From assembly GCA_036015235.1 (NCBI GenBank), contig CP107926.1:3166001-3230000 (forward strand): a stretch of DNA of 64,000 bases. Direction: 5' to 3'. The notes under the pieces were generated by a model, which was not told the origin of the DNA, ran no database searches, and worked only from the letters and a program-made list of their open reading frames with translations. Positions 32,150 through 40,020 of this stretch are shown one piece after another. Both the position numbers and the translations under genes were made by a program. This DNA is from Streptomyces sp. NBC_00433 (GTDB lineage Bacteria > Actinomycetota > Actinomycetes > Streptomycetales > Streptomycetaceae). The first letter of the stretch is position 1, and the number at the start of each line of letters is the position of its first letter.

Positions 32150-34108
32150 ATGACACTCCTCGATTCGATCCGCGGCCCGCGGGATCTGCAGGATCTCGGG
32201 CCGAATGAGCTGACGTCGCTGGCCGCGGAGATCAGGAGCCGCTTGATCTCCACGGTGTCCGCGAACAGCGGGCACCTGGGCCCCAACCTCGGTGTGGTGG
32301 AGCTGACCATCGCCCTGCACCGGGTCTTCGAGTCGCCGCGCGACCCGCTGGTCTTCGACACCGGCCACCAGTCGTACGTGCACAAGCTGCTCACCGGCCG
32401 GCAGGCGGACTTCGACACGCTGCGGCAGCCCGGCGGCATGTCGGGCTACCCGAGCCGGGCCGAGTCGCCGCACGACCACGTGGAGAATTCGCACGCGTCG
32501 ACCTCGATGTCGTACGCCGACGGCCTCGCGAAGGCCTTCCGGCTGCGCGGGGAGCGGGACCGCACGGCGGTGGCGATCATCGGCGACGGGGCCCTGACCG
32601 GCGGCATGGCCTGGGAAGCGCTCAACAACATCGCGGCGGACCGCACCAACCGGGTGGTCGTCGTCGTCAACGACAACGGCCGCTCGTACTCCCCCACCCA
32701 CGGCGCCATCGCGACGCACCTGGCCCATGTGCGCACCACGCGGCGCTACGAGAGCGTGCTGGACTCGGTCAAGTCGACGCTGCCGCGGGCCCCGCTGGTC
32801 GGTGCCCCGCTCTACGAGACGCTGCACGGGATCAAGAAGGGGATCAAGGACGTACTCCAGCCGCAGGTGATGTTCGAGGACCTGGGCCTGAAGTACGTCG
32901 GCCCGATCGACGGCCACGACCAGGCCGCGCTGGAGCGGGCGCTGGCGCACGCCCGGGGCTTCGGCGGGCCGGTGATCGTGCACGTCCTGACCCGCAAGGG
33001 CCACGGCTACGCGCCCGCGGAGAACAACGACGAGGACCGCCTGCACCAGGTCGCGGCGGGCACCGACCCGCTGACGGGTACGACCGCGAAGGCGGCCGCT
33101 CGCACCTGGTCGCATGTCTTCGCCGACGAGATCCTGCGGATCGGGGCCCGGCGCGAGGACGTGGTGGCGATCACCGCGGCGATGCTGCACCCGACGGGTC
33201 TGGGGCCCTTCGCGGCCGCCTTCCCCGACCGGGTCTTCGACGTCGGGATCGCCGAGCAGCACGCGGTGACCAGCGCGGCCGGCCTCGCCATGGGCGGCCT
33301 GCACCCGGTGGTGGCGCTCTACTCGACCTTCCTCAACCGGGCCTTCGACCAGCTGCTGATGGACGTGGCCCTGCACCGGCTGCCGGTCACCTTCGTGCTG
33401 GACCGCGCCGGGGTGACGGGCCCCGACGGGGCGAGCCACAACGGCATGTGGGACGGCTCGATCAGCCAGCTCGTGCCCGGCCTGCGGATCGCAGCGCCGC
33501 GGGACGCGGCACGGCTGGCCGAGCTGCTCGCCGAGGCGCTGGACGACGACTCGGGCCCGACCCTGCTGCGCTTCCCGAAGGCGCCGGCCGGCGACGAGGT
33601 CCCCGGCCACGGCAGGCTGGGCGGCATGGACGTCGTGGCCCGCCCGCAGGAGGGGGCGGCCGTGGACGTGCTGCTCGTCGGCGCCGGGGTGATGGCCGGC
33701 GTCTGCGCGGAGGCGGCGGGCCGGCTGGCCGACCAGGGCATCGGCGCGCTGGCCGTCGACCCGCGCTGGGTCAAGCCGGTGGACCCGGCGCTGGCCCCGG
33801 CGGCGCGCGAGGCGCGGCTGGTGGTCACCGTCGAGGACAACGGCATCGCGGGCGGCTTCGGCGACGCGGTGGCCCGCGCGCTGCGCGAGGCAGGCGTCGA
33901 CACTCCCGTGCTGCCCTTCGGGCTGCCGCAGGAGTTCCTCACCCACGACACCCGGCGGGACATCCTGGAGCGGGCCGGGCTGACCGGCCGGGACATCGCC
34001 AGGTCGGTCACCGAGGCGGTCTCGGGCGGGGTGCGGCGCGATCCGGATCCCGCAAGGGGCCGCCAAGCCGGCGCCAACCGGCCGCACAGTCCGGCCCAAG
34101 GCGGGTGA
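32150..34108 (+). CDS. dxs: 1-deoxy-D-xylulose-5-phosphate synthase
   Basis: A 652-aa thiamine diphosphate enzyme that joins pyruvate and glyceraldehyde 3-phosphate, the first MEP step. Motifs: [20 protein letters not shown] near the N-terminus, the ThDP motif [16 protein letters not shown] (~145-160), and [17 protein letters not shown] (~365) in the pyrimidine domain with the catalytic Glu. ATG 32150 has AGGAG 10 bases upstream. The last ~20 residues (after [12 protein letters not shown]) are an extra tail, and operator E lies in this coding end. It is probably a dedicated extra copy that raises isoprenoid supply for the cluster. Confidence 0.96.
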   Translation: MTLLDSIRGPRDLQDLGPNELTSLAAEIRSRLISTVSANSGHLGPNLGVVELTIALHRVFESPRDPLVFDTGHQSYVHKLLTGRQADFDTLRQPGGMSGYPSRAESPHDHVENSHASTSMSYADGLAKAFRLRGERDRTAVAIIGDGALTGGMAWEALNNIAADRTNRVVVVVNDNGRSYSPTHGAIATHLAHVRTTRRYESVLDSVKSTLPRAPLVGAPLYETLHGIKKGIKDVLQPQVMFEDLGLKYVGPIDGHDQAALERALAHARGFGGPVIVHVLTRKGHGYAPAENNDEDRLHQVAAGTDPLTGTTAKAAARTWSHVFADEILRIGARREDVVAITAAMLHPTGLGPFAAAFPDRVFDVGIAEQHAVTSAAGLAMGGLHPVVALYSTFLNRAFDQLLMDVALHRLPVTFVLDRAGVTGPDGASHNGMWDGSISQLVPGLRIAAPRDAARLAELLAEALDDDSGPTLLRFPKAPAGDEVPGHGRLGGMDVVARPQEGAAVDVLLVGAGVMAGVCAEAAGRLADQGIGALAVDPRWVKPVDPALAPAAREARLVVTVEDNGIAGGFGDAVARALREAGVDTPVLPFGLPQEFLTHDTRRDILERAGLTGRDIARSVTEAVSGGVRRDPDPARGRQAGANRPHSPAQGG

Positions 34109-34117
34109 CGAATGCTG
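34063..34117 (+). promoter_or_regulatory. SARP-type operator/promoter E (prenyltransferase gene)
   Basis: Plus strand CCAAG (34063), CCAAC (34074), CACAG (34085), CCAAG (34096), then AATGCT at 34111-34116, 8 bp after the last heptamer. Alignment with site C matches at the CGG(A/C)CCAAG and AATGCTG blocks. The site overlaps the 3' end of dxs and lies 41 bases before the prenyltransferase ATG. Confidence 0.78.
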
Positions 34118-34157
34118 GAGCGCGACAGACCGTCACGATCGACGCGTGGAGGATGCG

Positions 34158-35075
34158 ATGTCCGGAGCCGCTGAAGTCGAGCGCGTGTATTCGGCCATGG
34201 AGGAAGCGGCCGGACTGCTCGATGTCGCCTGCTCACCCGAGAAGGTCCGGCCGATTCTGACCGCGTTCAAGGACGTGCTCTCCGACGGCGTGATCGTCTA
34301 CTCGATGGCGAGCGGCCGGCACGCGACGGAGCTGGACTTCAGCATCTCGGTGCCGGCCGGCCACGGCGACCCGTATACCGCCGCGCTGGCGAACGGGCTC
34401 ATCGCGGAGACGGACCACCCGGTCGGCAATCTGCTCGCCGACACCCAGAAGGCGCTGCCGGTCTCGATGTTCGCCGTGGACGGTGAAGTCACCAGCGGCT
34501 TCAAGAAGACCTACGCATTCTTCCCCACCGACGACATGCCGGGTGTCGCGCAGCTGAGGGACATCCCGTCGATGCCGCCGAGCGTCGCGGAGAACGCCGA
34601 ACTCTTCGCCCGCTACGGCCTCGACAAAGTGCAGATGACGTCGCTCGACTACAAGCGCAAACAGGTCAATCTCTACTTCAGCGATCTCCAGCCGGAATTC
34701 CTGGAGCCGGAGCCCGTCCTGTCGTTGGTCCGCGAGCTGGGGCTCGAACTGCCGGGTGAGAAGGGGCTGAAGTTCGCCCGCCGGTCGTTCGCCATTTACC
34801 CGACGCTCAGTTGGGAGTCCGGGAAGATCGAGCGGCTCTGCTTCGCCGTGATATCGACCGACCCCACTCTGGTGCCCGCGCAGGACGAGGCGGACCGCGA
34901 GCTCTTCGCGACCTACGCGAACAACGCGCCTTACGCGTACGCCGGTGAGAAGCGCACGCTCGTCTACGGTCTCACGCTCTCGCCGACCGAGGAATACTAC
35001 AAGCTCGGCTCGTACTACCAGATCACCGATATCCAGCGGACACTGCTGAAGGCCTTCGACGCGCTGACGGACTGA
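34158..35075 (+). CDS. nphB: NphB-like ABBA aromatic prenyltransferase
   Basis: A 305-aa soluble ABBA-fold enzyme. As I recall NphB of the naphterpin producer (307 aa), it shares long identical stretches such as YSMASGRHATELDFSISVP, FKKTYAFFPTDDMPGVAQL and AYAGEKRTLVYGLTLSP-like segments. NphB is a soluble, Mg-dependent geranyltransferase that acts on dihydroxynaphthalenes, flaviolin and plant polyketides. It should attach geranyl from the IspH-fusion-derived GPP to the THN-derived core. ATG 34158 has GGAGG 6 bases upstream and matches the MSEAADVERVY-type start of NphB. Has its own operator (E) inside the end of dxs. Confidence 0.95.
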   Translation: MSGAAEVERVYSAMEEAAGLLDVACSPEKVRPILTAFKDVLSDGVIVYSMASGRHATELDFSISVPAGHGDPYTAALANGLIAETDHPVGNLLADTQKALPVSMFAVDGEVTSGFKKTYAFFPTDDMPGVAQLRDIPSMPPSVAENAELFARYGLDKVQMTSLDYKRKQVNLYFSDLQPEFLEPEPVLSLVRELGLELPGEKGLKFARRSFAIYPTLSWESGKIERLCFAVISTDPTLVPAQDEADRELFATYANNAPYAYAGEKRTLVYGLTLSPTEEYYKLGSYYQITDIQRTLLKAFDALTD

Positions 35076-35238
35076 GGGCTGTCCTGTAATCCGCGGTGGA
35101 CCAGCGCGCGGCGTCAGACGCGGTACACCGCAAGGCGAAGGGCCGCCCTCATACCGGGTCGTGTTCGGGCGAGCCCGACAACGCAGCGAGGTGCCGTAGC
35201 TGTCGTCGCGCGCCCGCCGGGGATTAGCGGGACAGCCC
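35076..35238. mobile_element. MITE-like element directly after prenyltransferase stop
   Basis: A 163-bp stretch without a gene whose ends are inverted: GGGCTGTCCTGTAATCC on the left and the complement of GGGCTGTCCCGCTAATCCCC on the right. From memory, closely similar short elements with GGCTGTCCCGTAATCC ends recur in Streptomyces genomes and match IS5-type termini. It abuts the TGA of the prenyltransferase. No target duplication could be identified. Confidence 0.65.
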
Positions 35239-35256
35239 TTGGCGGGCGCGCGGTGG

Positions 35257-35290
35257 TCGAGGGGCGGCCTCCCTGGAGGCCGCCCCTCGA
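35257..35290. terminator. Bidirectional terminator between prenyltransferase and sigma factor
   Basis: Perfect 16-bp inverted repeat TCGAGGGGCGGCCTCC (35257-35272) and its complement (35275-35290) separated by CT, giving an effective 4-nt loop. It serves the convergent prenyltransferase (plus) and sigma factor (minus, stop 35298) genes. Confidence 0.8.
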
Positions 35291-35297
35291 CGCGTGC

Positions 35298-36230
35298 TCA
35301 GGACATGACGATGTCGAGGCCGGCCAGCTCGGCCTGGATGGTGATGGCGCTGATCCTGTCGTCCTCGATGGTGAAGCGGAAGACGGCCCGCGGTGTGCCG
35401 TTCTGCACCCAGACCAGGCCCGCGGAGCCGTTGACGAGCGCGGGGACCGGGGACCAGACGCGGTTGAGGAAGGCGCGGGTGACGGCGTCGGCGCCGTGGA
35501 GCTCGGGGGCGAAGCCGCCCACGTTGGCCTGGGCGCTCATGTTGATGGCGGCCTGGTCGGTGCGGACGACGATGTCCGGGTCGAGCACCGCGAGCAGCGC
35601 CTCGAACTCGCCCTCGCGGGAGGCGGCCAGGAAGGCGCGGACCAGGTCGGCCCGGCCCGCCTGGGCGACGGCGTCGCCGGCGTCGTCGAGTGCCTTGGCC
35701 CCGGCGCCGCCCTCCGCGGCCGAGTCGGAGCCCGCCTGCTGGACACGGCGGCGGGCGCGGCTGGCCAGCTGGCGGGCGGCGGCCGGGGTGCGGTCCACGA
35801 TGGGCGCGATGTCCTCGTAGGGGACGGCGAACATGTCGTGCAGGACGAAGGCGAGCCGCTCGGCGGGGGTCAGGGTGTCGAGGACGACGAGCAGGGCGAG
35901 GCCGACGGAGTCGGCGAGCAGCGCCTCCTGCTCCGGGTCGGCGGTCGCGTCGGCGCCGTGCGCGGCGGTGCCCGGCTCCGGGGCGTCCACCAGGTCCTCG
36001 CGGCGGGATCTGCGGGACTTGAGCATGTTCAGCGACACCCGGGCGACGATCGTGGTGAGCCAGCCGCTCAGATTCTCCACGGCGTCGACGTCCGCGCGAC
36101 TCGTCCGGATCCAGGCCTCCTGGACGGCGTCGTCCGCCTCGGCGAGTGAGCCGAGCATCCGGTAGGCGACCGCACGCAAACGGGGTCGGTCGGTCTCGAA
36201 GCGTTCGACCAGCCAGTCGTGTTCGTTCAT
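35298..36230 (-). CDS. ECF41/SigJ-like RNA polymerase sigma factor
   Basis: A 310-aa ECF sigma factor. Region 2 is visible as AVAYRMLGSLAEADDAVQEAW (without its first residue, AYRMLGSLAEADDAVQEAW) and region 4 as LTPAERLAFVLHDMFAVPYE. The extra C-terminal ~120 residues (FLAASREGEFEALLAVLDPD onward) form the SnoaL-like domain of the ECF41 group, which modulates the sigma activity in cis. ECF41 genes are often next to a DoxX or carboxymuconolactone-type gene; none is here. Start at 36230 has only a weak GACGAG site. Outside the meroterpenoid regulon by operator content. Confidence 0.9.
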   Translation of the reverse strand: MNEHDWLVERFETDRPRLRAVAYRMLGSLAEADDAVQEAWIRTSRADVDAVENLSGWLTTIVARVSLNMLKSRRSRREDLVDAPEPGTAAHGADATADPEQEALLADSVGLALLVVLDTLTPAERLAFVLHDMFAVPYEDIAPIVDRTPAAARQLASRARRRVQQAGSDSAAEGGAGAKALDDAGDAVAQAGRADLVRAFLAASREGEFEALLAVLDPDIVVRTDQAAINMSAQANVGGFAPELHGADAVTRAFLNRVWSPVPALVNGSAGLVWVQNGTPRAVFRFTIEDDRISAITIQAELAGLDIVMS

Positions 36231-36426
36231 CTCGTCACATTCTCTCACCGGTGCCTGCGAAGTAATGACGCCCAGGAGCCCGCCGATGTGACGGGCGGAC
36301 GATTCGCCGGCTGCCACACCCGTCACCCGGGGGTCCGCTCACCACACCGCCGACGATACGGGCCGCGCCCCCGCGCGGTGCGGTGTCCCCCCGGTGCTGC
36401 GGCCGCATGGGGGTAACCTGGCGCGC

Positions 36427-38214
36427 ATGCACGGCGGTTGGGGCACCGACATCGATCTGGGCGGCAGTGGCGCCCTCCCGCTCGGCGAGCGTGATCCGCG
36501 GCTTATCGGGCGGTTTCCGGTGGTCGGGGTCCTGGGTTCCGGCGGGATGGGGCGGGTCTACCTCGGGGTGTCCGCGCCCGGACGCTATGCGGCGGTGAAG
36601 CAGGTGCTGCCGGCGCTCGCCGGGGACGACGGCCTCCTGCGGGACTTCGGCGCGGAGTTGGACAGCCTGGCCCGGCTGCCCGCCGGTGCCGGCGCCGCGC
36701 TGCTGGACAGCGACCGTGACGCGCGCCCGCCCTGGTTCGCCACCGCCTACATACCGGGGCTGACGCTGGCCGACGCGCTGCGGGCGCACGGCGGGCCGCT
36801 GCCGGTCGGCGCGCTGTGGGCGCTGCTGCGGGACGCGGCCCGCGGGCTGGCGGACCTGCACGCGGCGGACATGGTGCACCGGGGCGTCAAGCCGTCCAAC
36901 GTCCTGCTGACGGAGGGCGGCGTCACCCTCATCGACTTCGGCGTCGCGCGCGAGGCGGACCGCGGCAGGCCGGCCAGGACCGGCGCGGCCATCGGCAGCC
37001 CGGCCTACACGGCCCCCGAACAGGCCTCGGCCGAAGGGGACGTGACCGGTGCGGCGGACGTCTTCGCGCTGGCCGCGGTGCTGTCCTACGCGGCGATCGG
37101 CGCACCGCCCTTCGGCGAGGGCGCCGGGCCCGACGTGCTCGACCGCATCGCGCACGGCGAGCCGGAGTTGGGCCCGGTGCGCGCGGTGGACGCCGCCCTG
37201 GCCGACCTCCTGGCGAAGTGCCTGGCCAAGGACCCCGGGGCCCGGCCCGCCGCGGCCGAGGTGGCGGAGGCGGCCGGTGAGCACGCGGGCGAGGGCGCCG
37301 AGTCCGCCGGGCCGTGGCCGGCGTCCGTACGGGACCGGATAGCGCTGCGGGCGGCCTTCGCCTCGACGGCTCCCGACCCCGCCGCGCTCACCGCGCCGGG
37401 CGACCCGCACGAGCCGCCGGGCACGCCCGCCGCCGGGCCCGAGGCGGAGAAGCGCCGCAAGCGCCGTACGAAGGCCCTGCTCCTGGCGCTGCCCGTGGTG
37501 GTGGTCGCCGCCGCGACCCTGTCCTTCGTGCTCGTCCCCGACAGCGGTTCCGCCCAGGGCTCGGCGGCTCCCGGCTCCTCCGCCTCGGCCCCCGCCGGCC
37601 CCGCGGCACCCGCCCCGCACACCTCGGGCGGTACAGCCTCGCCGCCGTCCGCGGACGGCCCGGCCGCCGCCGGCCCAGCGCACCAGGACGGCGGCGCCCG
37701 GACGAGCGGTAGGCCGGGCGTGTCCGGCGAGCCCGCGGCCACGGCGACGGCCCCGGGTGCGACGGGGAGCGCCGTGGCCCCGGCGCCGACGGCGACCACC
37801 GGCCCGCCCACCGGGAAGGGCCAGGTGCGCAGTTACGCCGGCGCGAAGTGCCTGGCCGACGTGTCCTTCCTCACCGGCCACGCCCCGCAGGTCGCGGTGT
37901 GCGGCTCGAAGAGCCCCTACGGCGGCCCGGCGACGTACGGCTGGACCTTCGCCGCCGAGCCGGGCAGCGCCTTCCGGCTGGTCAGCGAGACCGGCGGCAC
38001 CTGCCTCGGCGTGAACGCGCTCACCGGCGCCGCGACCCTCGGCAAGTGCGACGGCTCCGCGGGCCAGCAGTGGCGGATCGGGGCGGCGGCCGCCCACGGA
38101 AGCACGTATCAGAACGTGTCGAGCGGCCGCTGCCTCGCGGCCTCGTCGCTCGGGAGCGCGGTGACCGACCCGTGCGACAGCGCCAAGGCGGGGCAGGTCT
38201 GGTACCGGCCCTGA
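36427..38214 (+). CDS. Ser/Thr kinase-like membrane protein with ricin-type lectin domain; catalytic Asp replaced
   Basis: A 595-aa protein: PknB-type kinase domain (residues 20-275), a linker, one transmembrane helix near 355-375 (LLLALPVVVVAAATLSFVLV), a Pro/Ala/Gly/Ser/Thr-rich extracellular stalk and a C-terminal ricin-B-like lectin domain (~470-595) with CLGVNALTG and WRIGA repeats. Gly-rich loop GSGGMGRVY, VK lysine in AAVKQV and IDFG are present, but the catalytic loop reads HRGVKPSN instead of HRDxKPSN. That loss predicts a pseudokinase, or a kinase with a changed mechanism. A carbohydrate-sensing receptor is a fair inference. ATG 36427 is used; a GTG 11 codons upstream is possible. 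Confidence 0.88.
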   Translation: MHGGWGTDIDLGGSGALPLGERDPRLIGRFPVVGVLGSGGMGRVYLGVSAPGRYAAVKQVLPALAGDDGLLRDFGAELDSLARLPAGAGAALLDSDRDARPPWFATAYIPGLTLADALRAHGGPLPVGALWALLRDAARGLADLHAADMVHRGVKPSNVLLTEGGVTLIDFGVAREADRGRPARTGAAIGSPAYTAPEQASAEGDVTGAADVFALAAVLSYAAIGAPPFGEGAGPDVLDRIAHGEPELGPVRAVDAALADLLAKCLAKDPGARPAAAEVAEAAGEHAGEGAESAGPWPASVRDRIALRAAFASTAPDPAALTAPGDPHEPPGTPAAGPEAEKRRKRRTKALLLALPVVVVAAATLSFVLVPDSGSAQGSAAPGSSASAPAGPAAPAPHTSGGTASPPSADGPAAAGPAHQDGGARTSGRPGVSGEPAATATAPGATGSAVAPAPTATTGPPTGKGQVRSYAGAKCLADVSFLTGHAPQVAVCGSKSPYGGPATYGWTFAAEPGSAFRLVSETGGTCLGVNALTGAATLGKCDGSAGQQWRIGAAAAHGSTYQNVSSGRCLAASSLGSAVTDPCDSAKAGQVWYRP

Positions 38215-38226
38215 CCTGCCGTGCGG

Positions 38227-38376
38227 TCAGCTCTGCACCATGCTGGACTCGGCGGCCGGGGCGGGGACTTCGGCCCGGCCGGCGGCGGCGACGCGTCGGC
38301 GGGCGAGGCGCCCCGATATCAGGTAGCCGGCGACCATCAGGCCGATGAGCAGGACGGTCTCCGACGTGCCCCACAC
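38227..38376 (-). CDS. Possible small single-pass membrane protein
   Basis: A 49-residue frame (GTG start) with one hydrophobic stretch, SETVLLIGLMVAGYLISGRL, and a basic Arg-rich flank, just downstream of the P450 gene on the same strand. It looks like the C-terminal anchor of a small membrane protein; an upstream part could exist in another frame, so it may also be a frameshifted remnant. No convincing ribosome site precedes the GTG. Reported because the 253-bp gap otherwise has no feature. Confidence 0.3.
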   Translation of the reverse strand: MWGTSETVLLIGLMVAGYLISGRLARRRVAAAGRAEVPAPAAESSMVQS

Positions 38377-38467
38377 CCAGGCGCCGGGCCCGCACCCCGG
38401 ACAGCCCCCTGGCCGCTCGAACCCCCGGCGGGCACACCTGTCCCCCCGACGGCCTCCTCCTCGGCCT

Positions 38468-39868
38468 CTAGTCCTTGCGCAGGCGCACCGGGAAGGTCTG
38501 GTAGCCGCGCAGCACCGACCGGTCGCGGCGGGTGGGGGCTGCGGCCGGGGCGAGGTCGGGGAAGCGGGCGAGCAGGCGGGGGAAGGCGACGGCGGCCTCC
38601 AGGCGGGCGAGGCCGTTGCCGAGGCAGACGTGGGCGCCGACGCCGAAGCTGAGCGGCTTGATCGCGGTACGGGACGGGTCGAAGACGTCGGGGTCCCGGT
38701 AGCGGGAGGGGTCGCGGTTGGCGGCGCCCAGCAGCAGGATCAGCCGCGAACCGGACGGGACCGCCACACCGGCCACTTCGAGGCCGTCCGCCAGCGCGAT
38801 CCGCGAGGTCAGCTGGACCGGGGACTCGTAGCGCAGCACCTCCTCGACGAAAGCCGCCACGTCGCCGTCCGGTGAGCCGAGCCGGCGGGCGGTGCCCGGA
38901 TGGTCGAAGAGCACGCCGAGTCCGTTGCCCAGCAGGTCCGTCGTCGTCTCGAAGCCGGCGACGAGCAACAGGGTGAGGTTGGCCAGCAGTTCGGCCTCGG
39001 AGAGCCGGGCGTCCTCGGCGTCGCGGGCCGCGAGCAGCGCGCCGACGAGGTCGTCCTCGCCGTCCTTCCCGCGGGCGCCGCGCCGGTCGGCGATCAACGC
39101 CGAGAAGTAGTCGGCCAGTTCGGCGGCGGCCGCGTCGGCGGGCGCGAGTCCCGCCGGGTCGGACATGAATTCCAGCGCGGTCGTCAGCCCGGCGGCCAGC
39201 GTACGGAAGCGGTGCCGGTCGGCGTGCGGCACGCCGAGCATCTCGCAGATGACGGTGACCGGGAGCGGGAAGGCGAATTCCGCCATGAAGTCGACGGTGC
39301 CGCCGTCCGCGCCCCGCGCGCCGGTCTCGGCGAGGCGGTCGAGCAGCGCGTCCACGGCCGCCGCGATCATCGGTTCGAGCGCGGTGATGCGGCGCTGGGT
39401 GAAGACCGAGCCGATCAGCGAGCGCATCCGGGTGTGCTCGGGCGGGTCGCTCTCCAGGATCGACGGGGCGAGCAGCCCGAGCGAGGCGTGCTCGGCGAGC
39501 CGCTCCGGGCTGATCTGCGCCCCGGTGACGCCGAAGTCGGTGCGCCGCAGCACCTGGTTGACGGCGTCGTAGCCGGCCACCACGAACCAGCCGCCGCCGA
39601 TCTCGGAGACCGGGCCGAGCCGGTGGGCGGCCGCGTAGAGCGGGTAGGGGTCGGCCCTGCCCTCGGGTGAGAGCAGTTCCATGGCGACGGTCACCGCGTC
39701 CGGCGGGGTCCGGGCCGGCGCGGCGGGACCGTCACCCCCCGGGTCGCCCTGGGGGGCCGGTTCCCCGGCCCGCTCGTGGGCTTCCTCGTGGGCCTGTTCG
39801 AGCGACGCCGCCAGGGCCGTTCTGCCCATCGGGGCCGGGCGGTCCGCCGGGTCCGGGACAACGGCCAT
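38468..39868 (-). CDS. Cytochrome P450 with long N-terminal extension
   Basis: A 466-aa class I bacterial P450. Seen: the I-helix oxygen motif AGFETTTDLLGNG (~285), the ExxR motif in EEVLRYESPVQLTSR (~318) and the heme loop FGVGAHVCLGNGLARLE with the ligand Cys near residue 412. The first ~55 residues are Ala/Pro/Glu-rich and have no family counterpart; the ATG is nevertheless backed by a strong GGAGAGGAG ribosome site. It lies 152 bp after the StrR/ParB-like gene. It could tailor the naphthoquinone, but it lies outside the operator-marked region, so this is unproven. Confidence 0.93.
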   Translation of the reverse strand: MAVVPDPADRPAPMGRTALAASLEQAHEEAHERAGEPAPQGDPGGDGPAAPARTPPDAVTVAMELLSPEGRADPYPLYAAAHRLGPVSEIGGGWFVVAGYDAVNQVLRRTDFGVTGAQISPERLAEHASLGLLAPSILESDPPEHTRMRSLIGSVFTQRRITALEPMIAAAVDALLDRLAETGARGADGGTVDFMAEFAFPLPVTVICEMLGVPHADRHRFRTLAAGLTTALEFMSDPAGLAPADAAAAELADYFSALIADRRGARGKDGEDDLVGALLAARDAEDARLSEAELLANLTLLLVAGFETTTDLLGNGLGVLFDHPGTARRLGSPDGDVAAFVEEVLRYESPVQLTSRIALADGLEVAGVAVPSGSRLILLLGAANRDPSRYRDPDVFDPSRTAIKPLSFGVGAHVCLGNGLARLEAAVAFPRLLARFPDLAPAAAPTRRDRSVLRGYQTFPVRLRKD

Positions 39869-40020
39869 GGTGGCTCCTCTCCTTGACCGGCCCCGGCGGC
39901 TGCCGTGCCGGTCTCGCCGAACTCGTGCGCACTCTTTCGAAACACTCTGTCGCTGTCAATACACATCGGCCCATACCCGTCGTCGGGCGGGCGGCGCGTC
40001 GAGGCGGCGGCCCCCGGGCC

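Noticed and set aside
32058-32150. A sixth SARP-type site upstream of dxs
   Set aside because: The ACAGT-like string in the dxs upstream region has no CCAAG repeats at 11-bp spacing on either side.
38021-38437. 138-codon minus-strand frame between kinase and P450 genes
   Set aside because: It runs antisense into the kinase lectin domain, is Arg/Pro-rich and has no family resemblance; only a shorter frame in another register with a membrane segment was kept, at low confidence.
39869-40020. SARP-type site upstream of the P450
   Set aside because: No CCAAG repeats at 11-bp spacing; so P450 membership in the meroterpenoid regulon is not supported.
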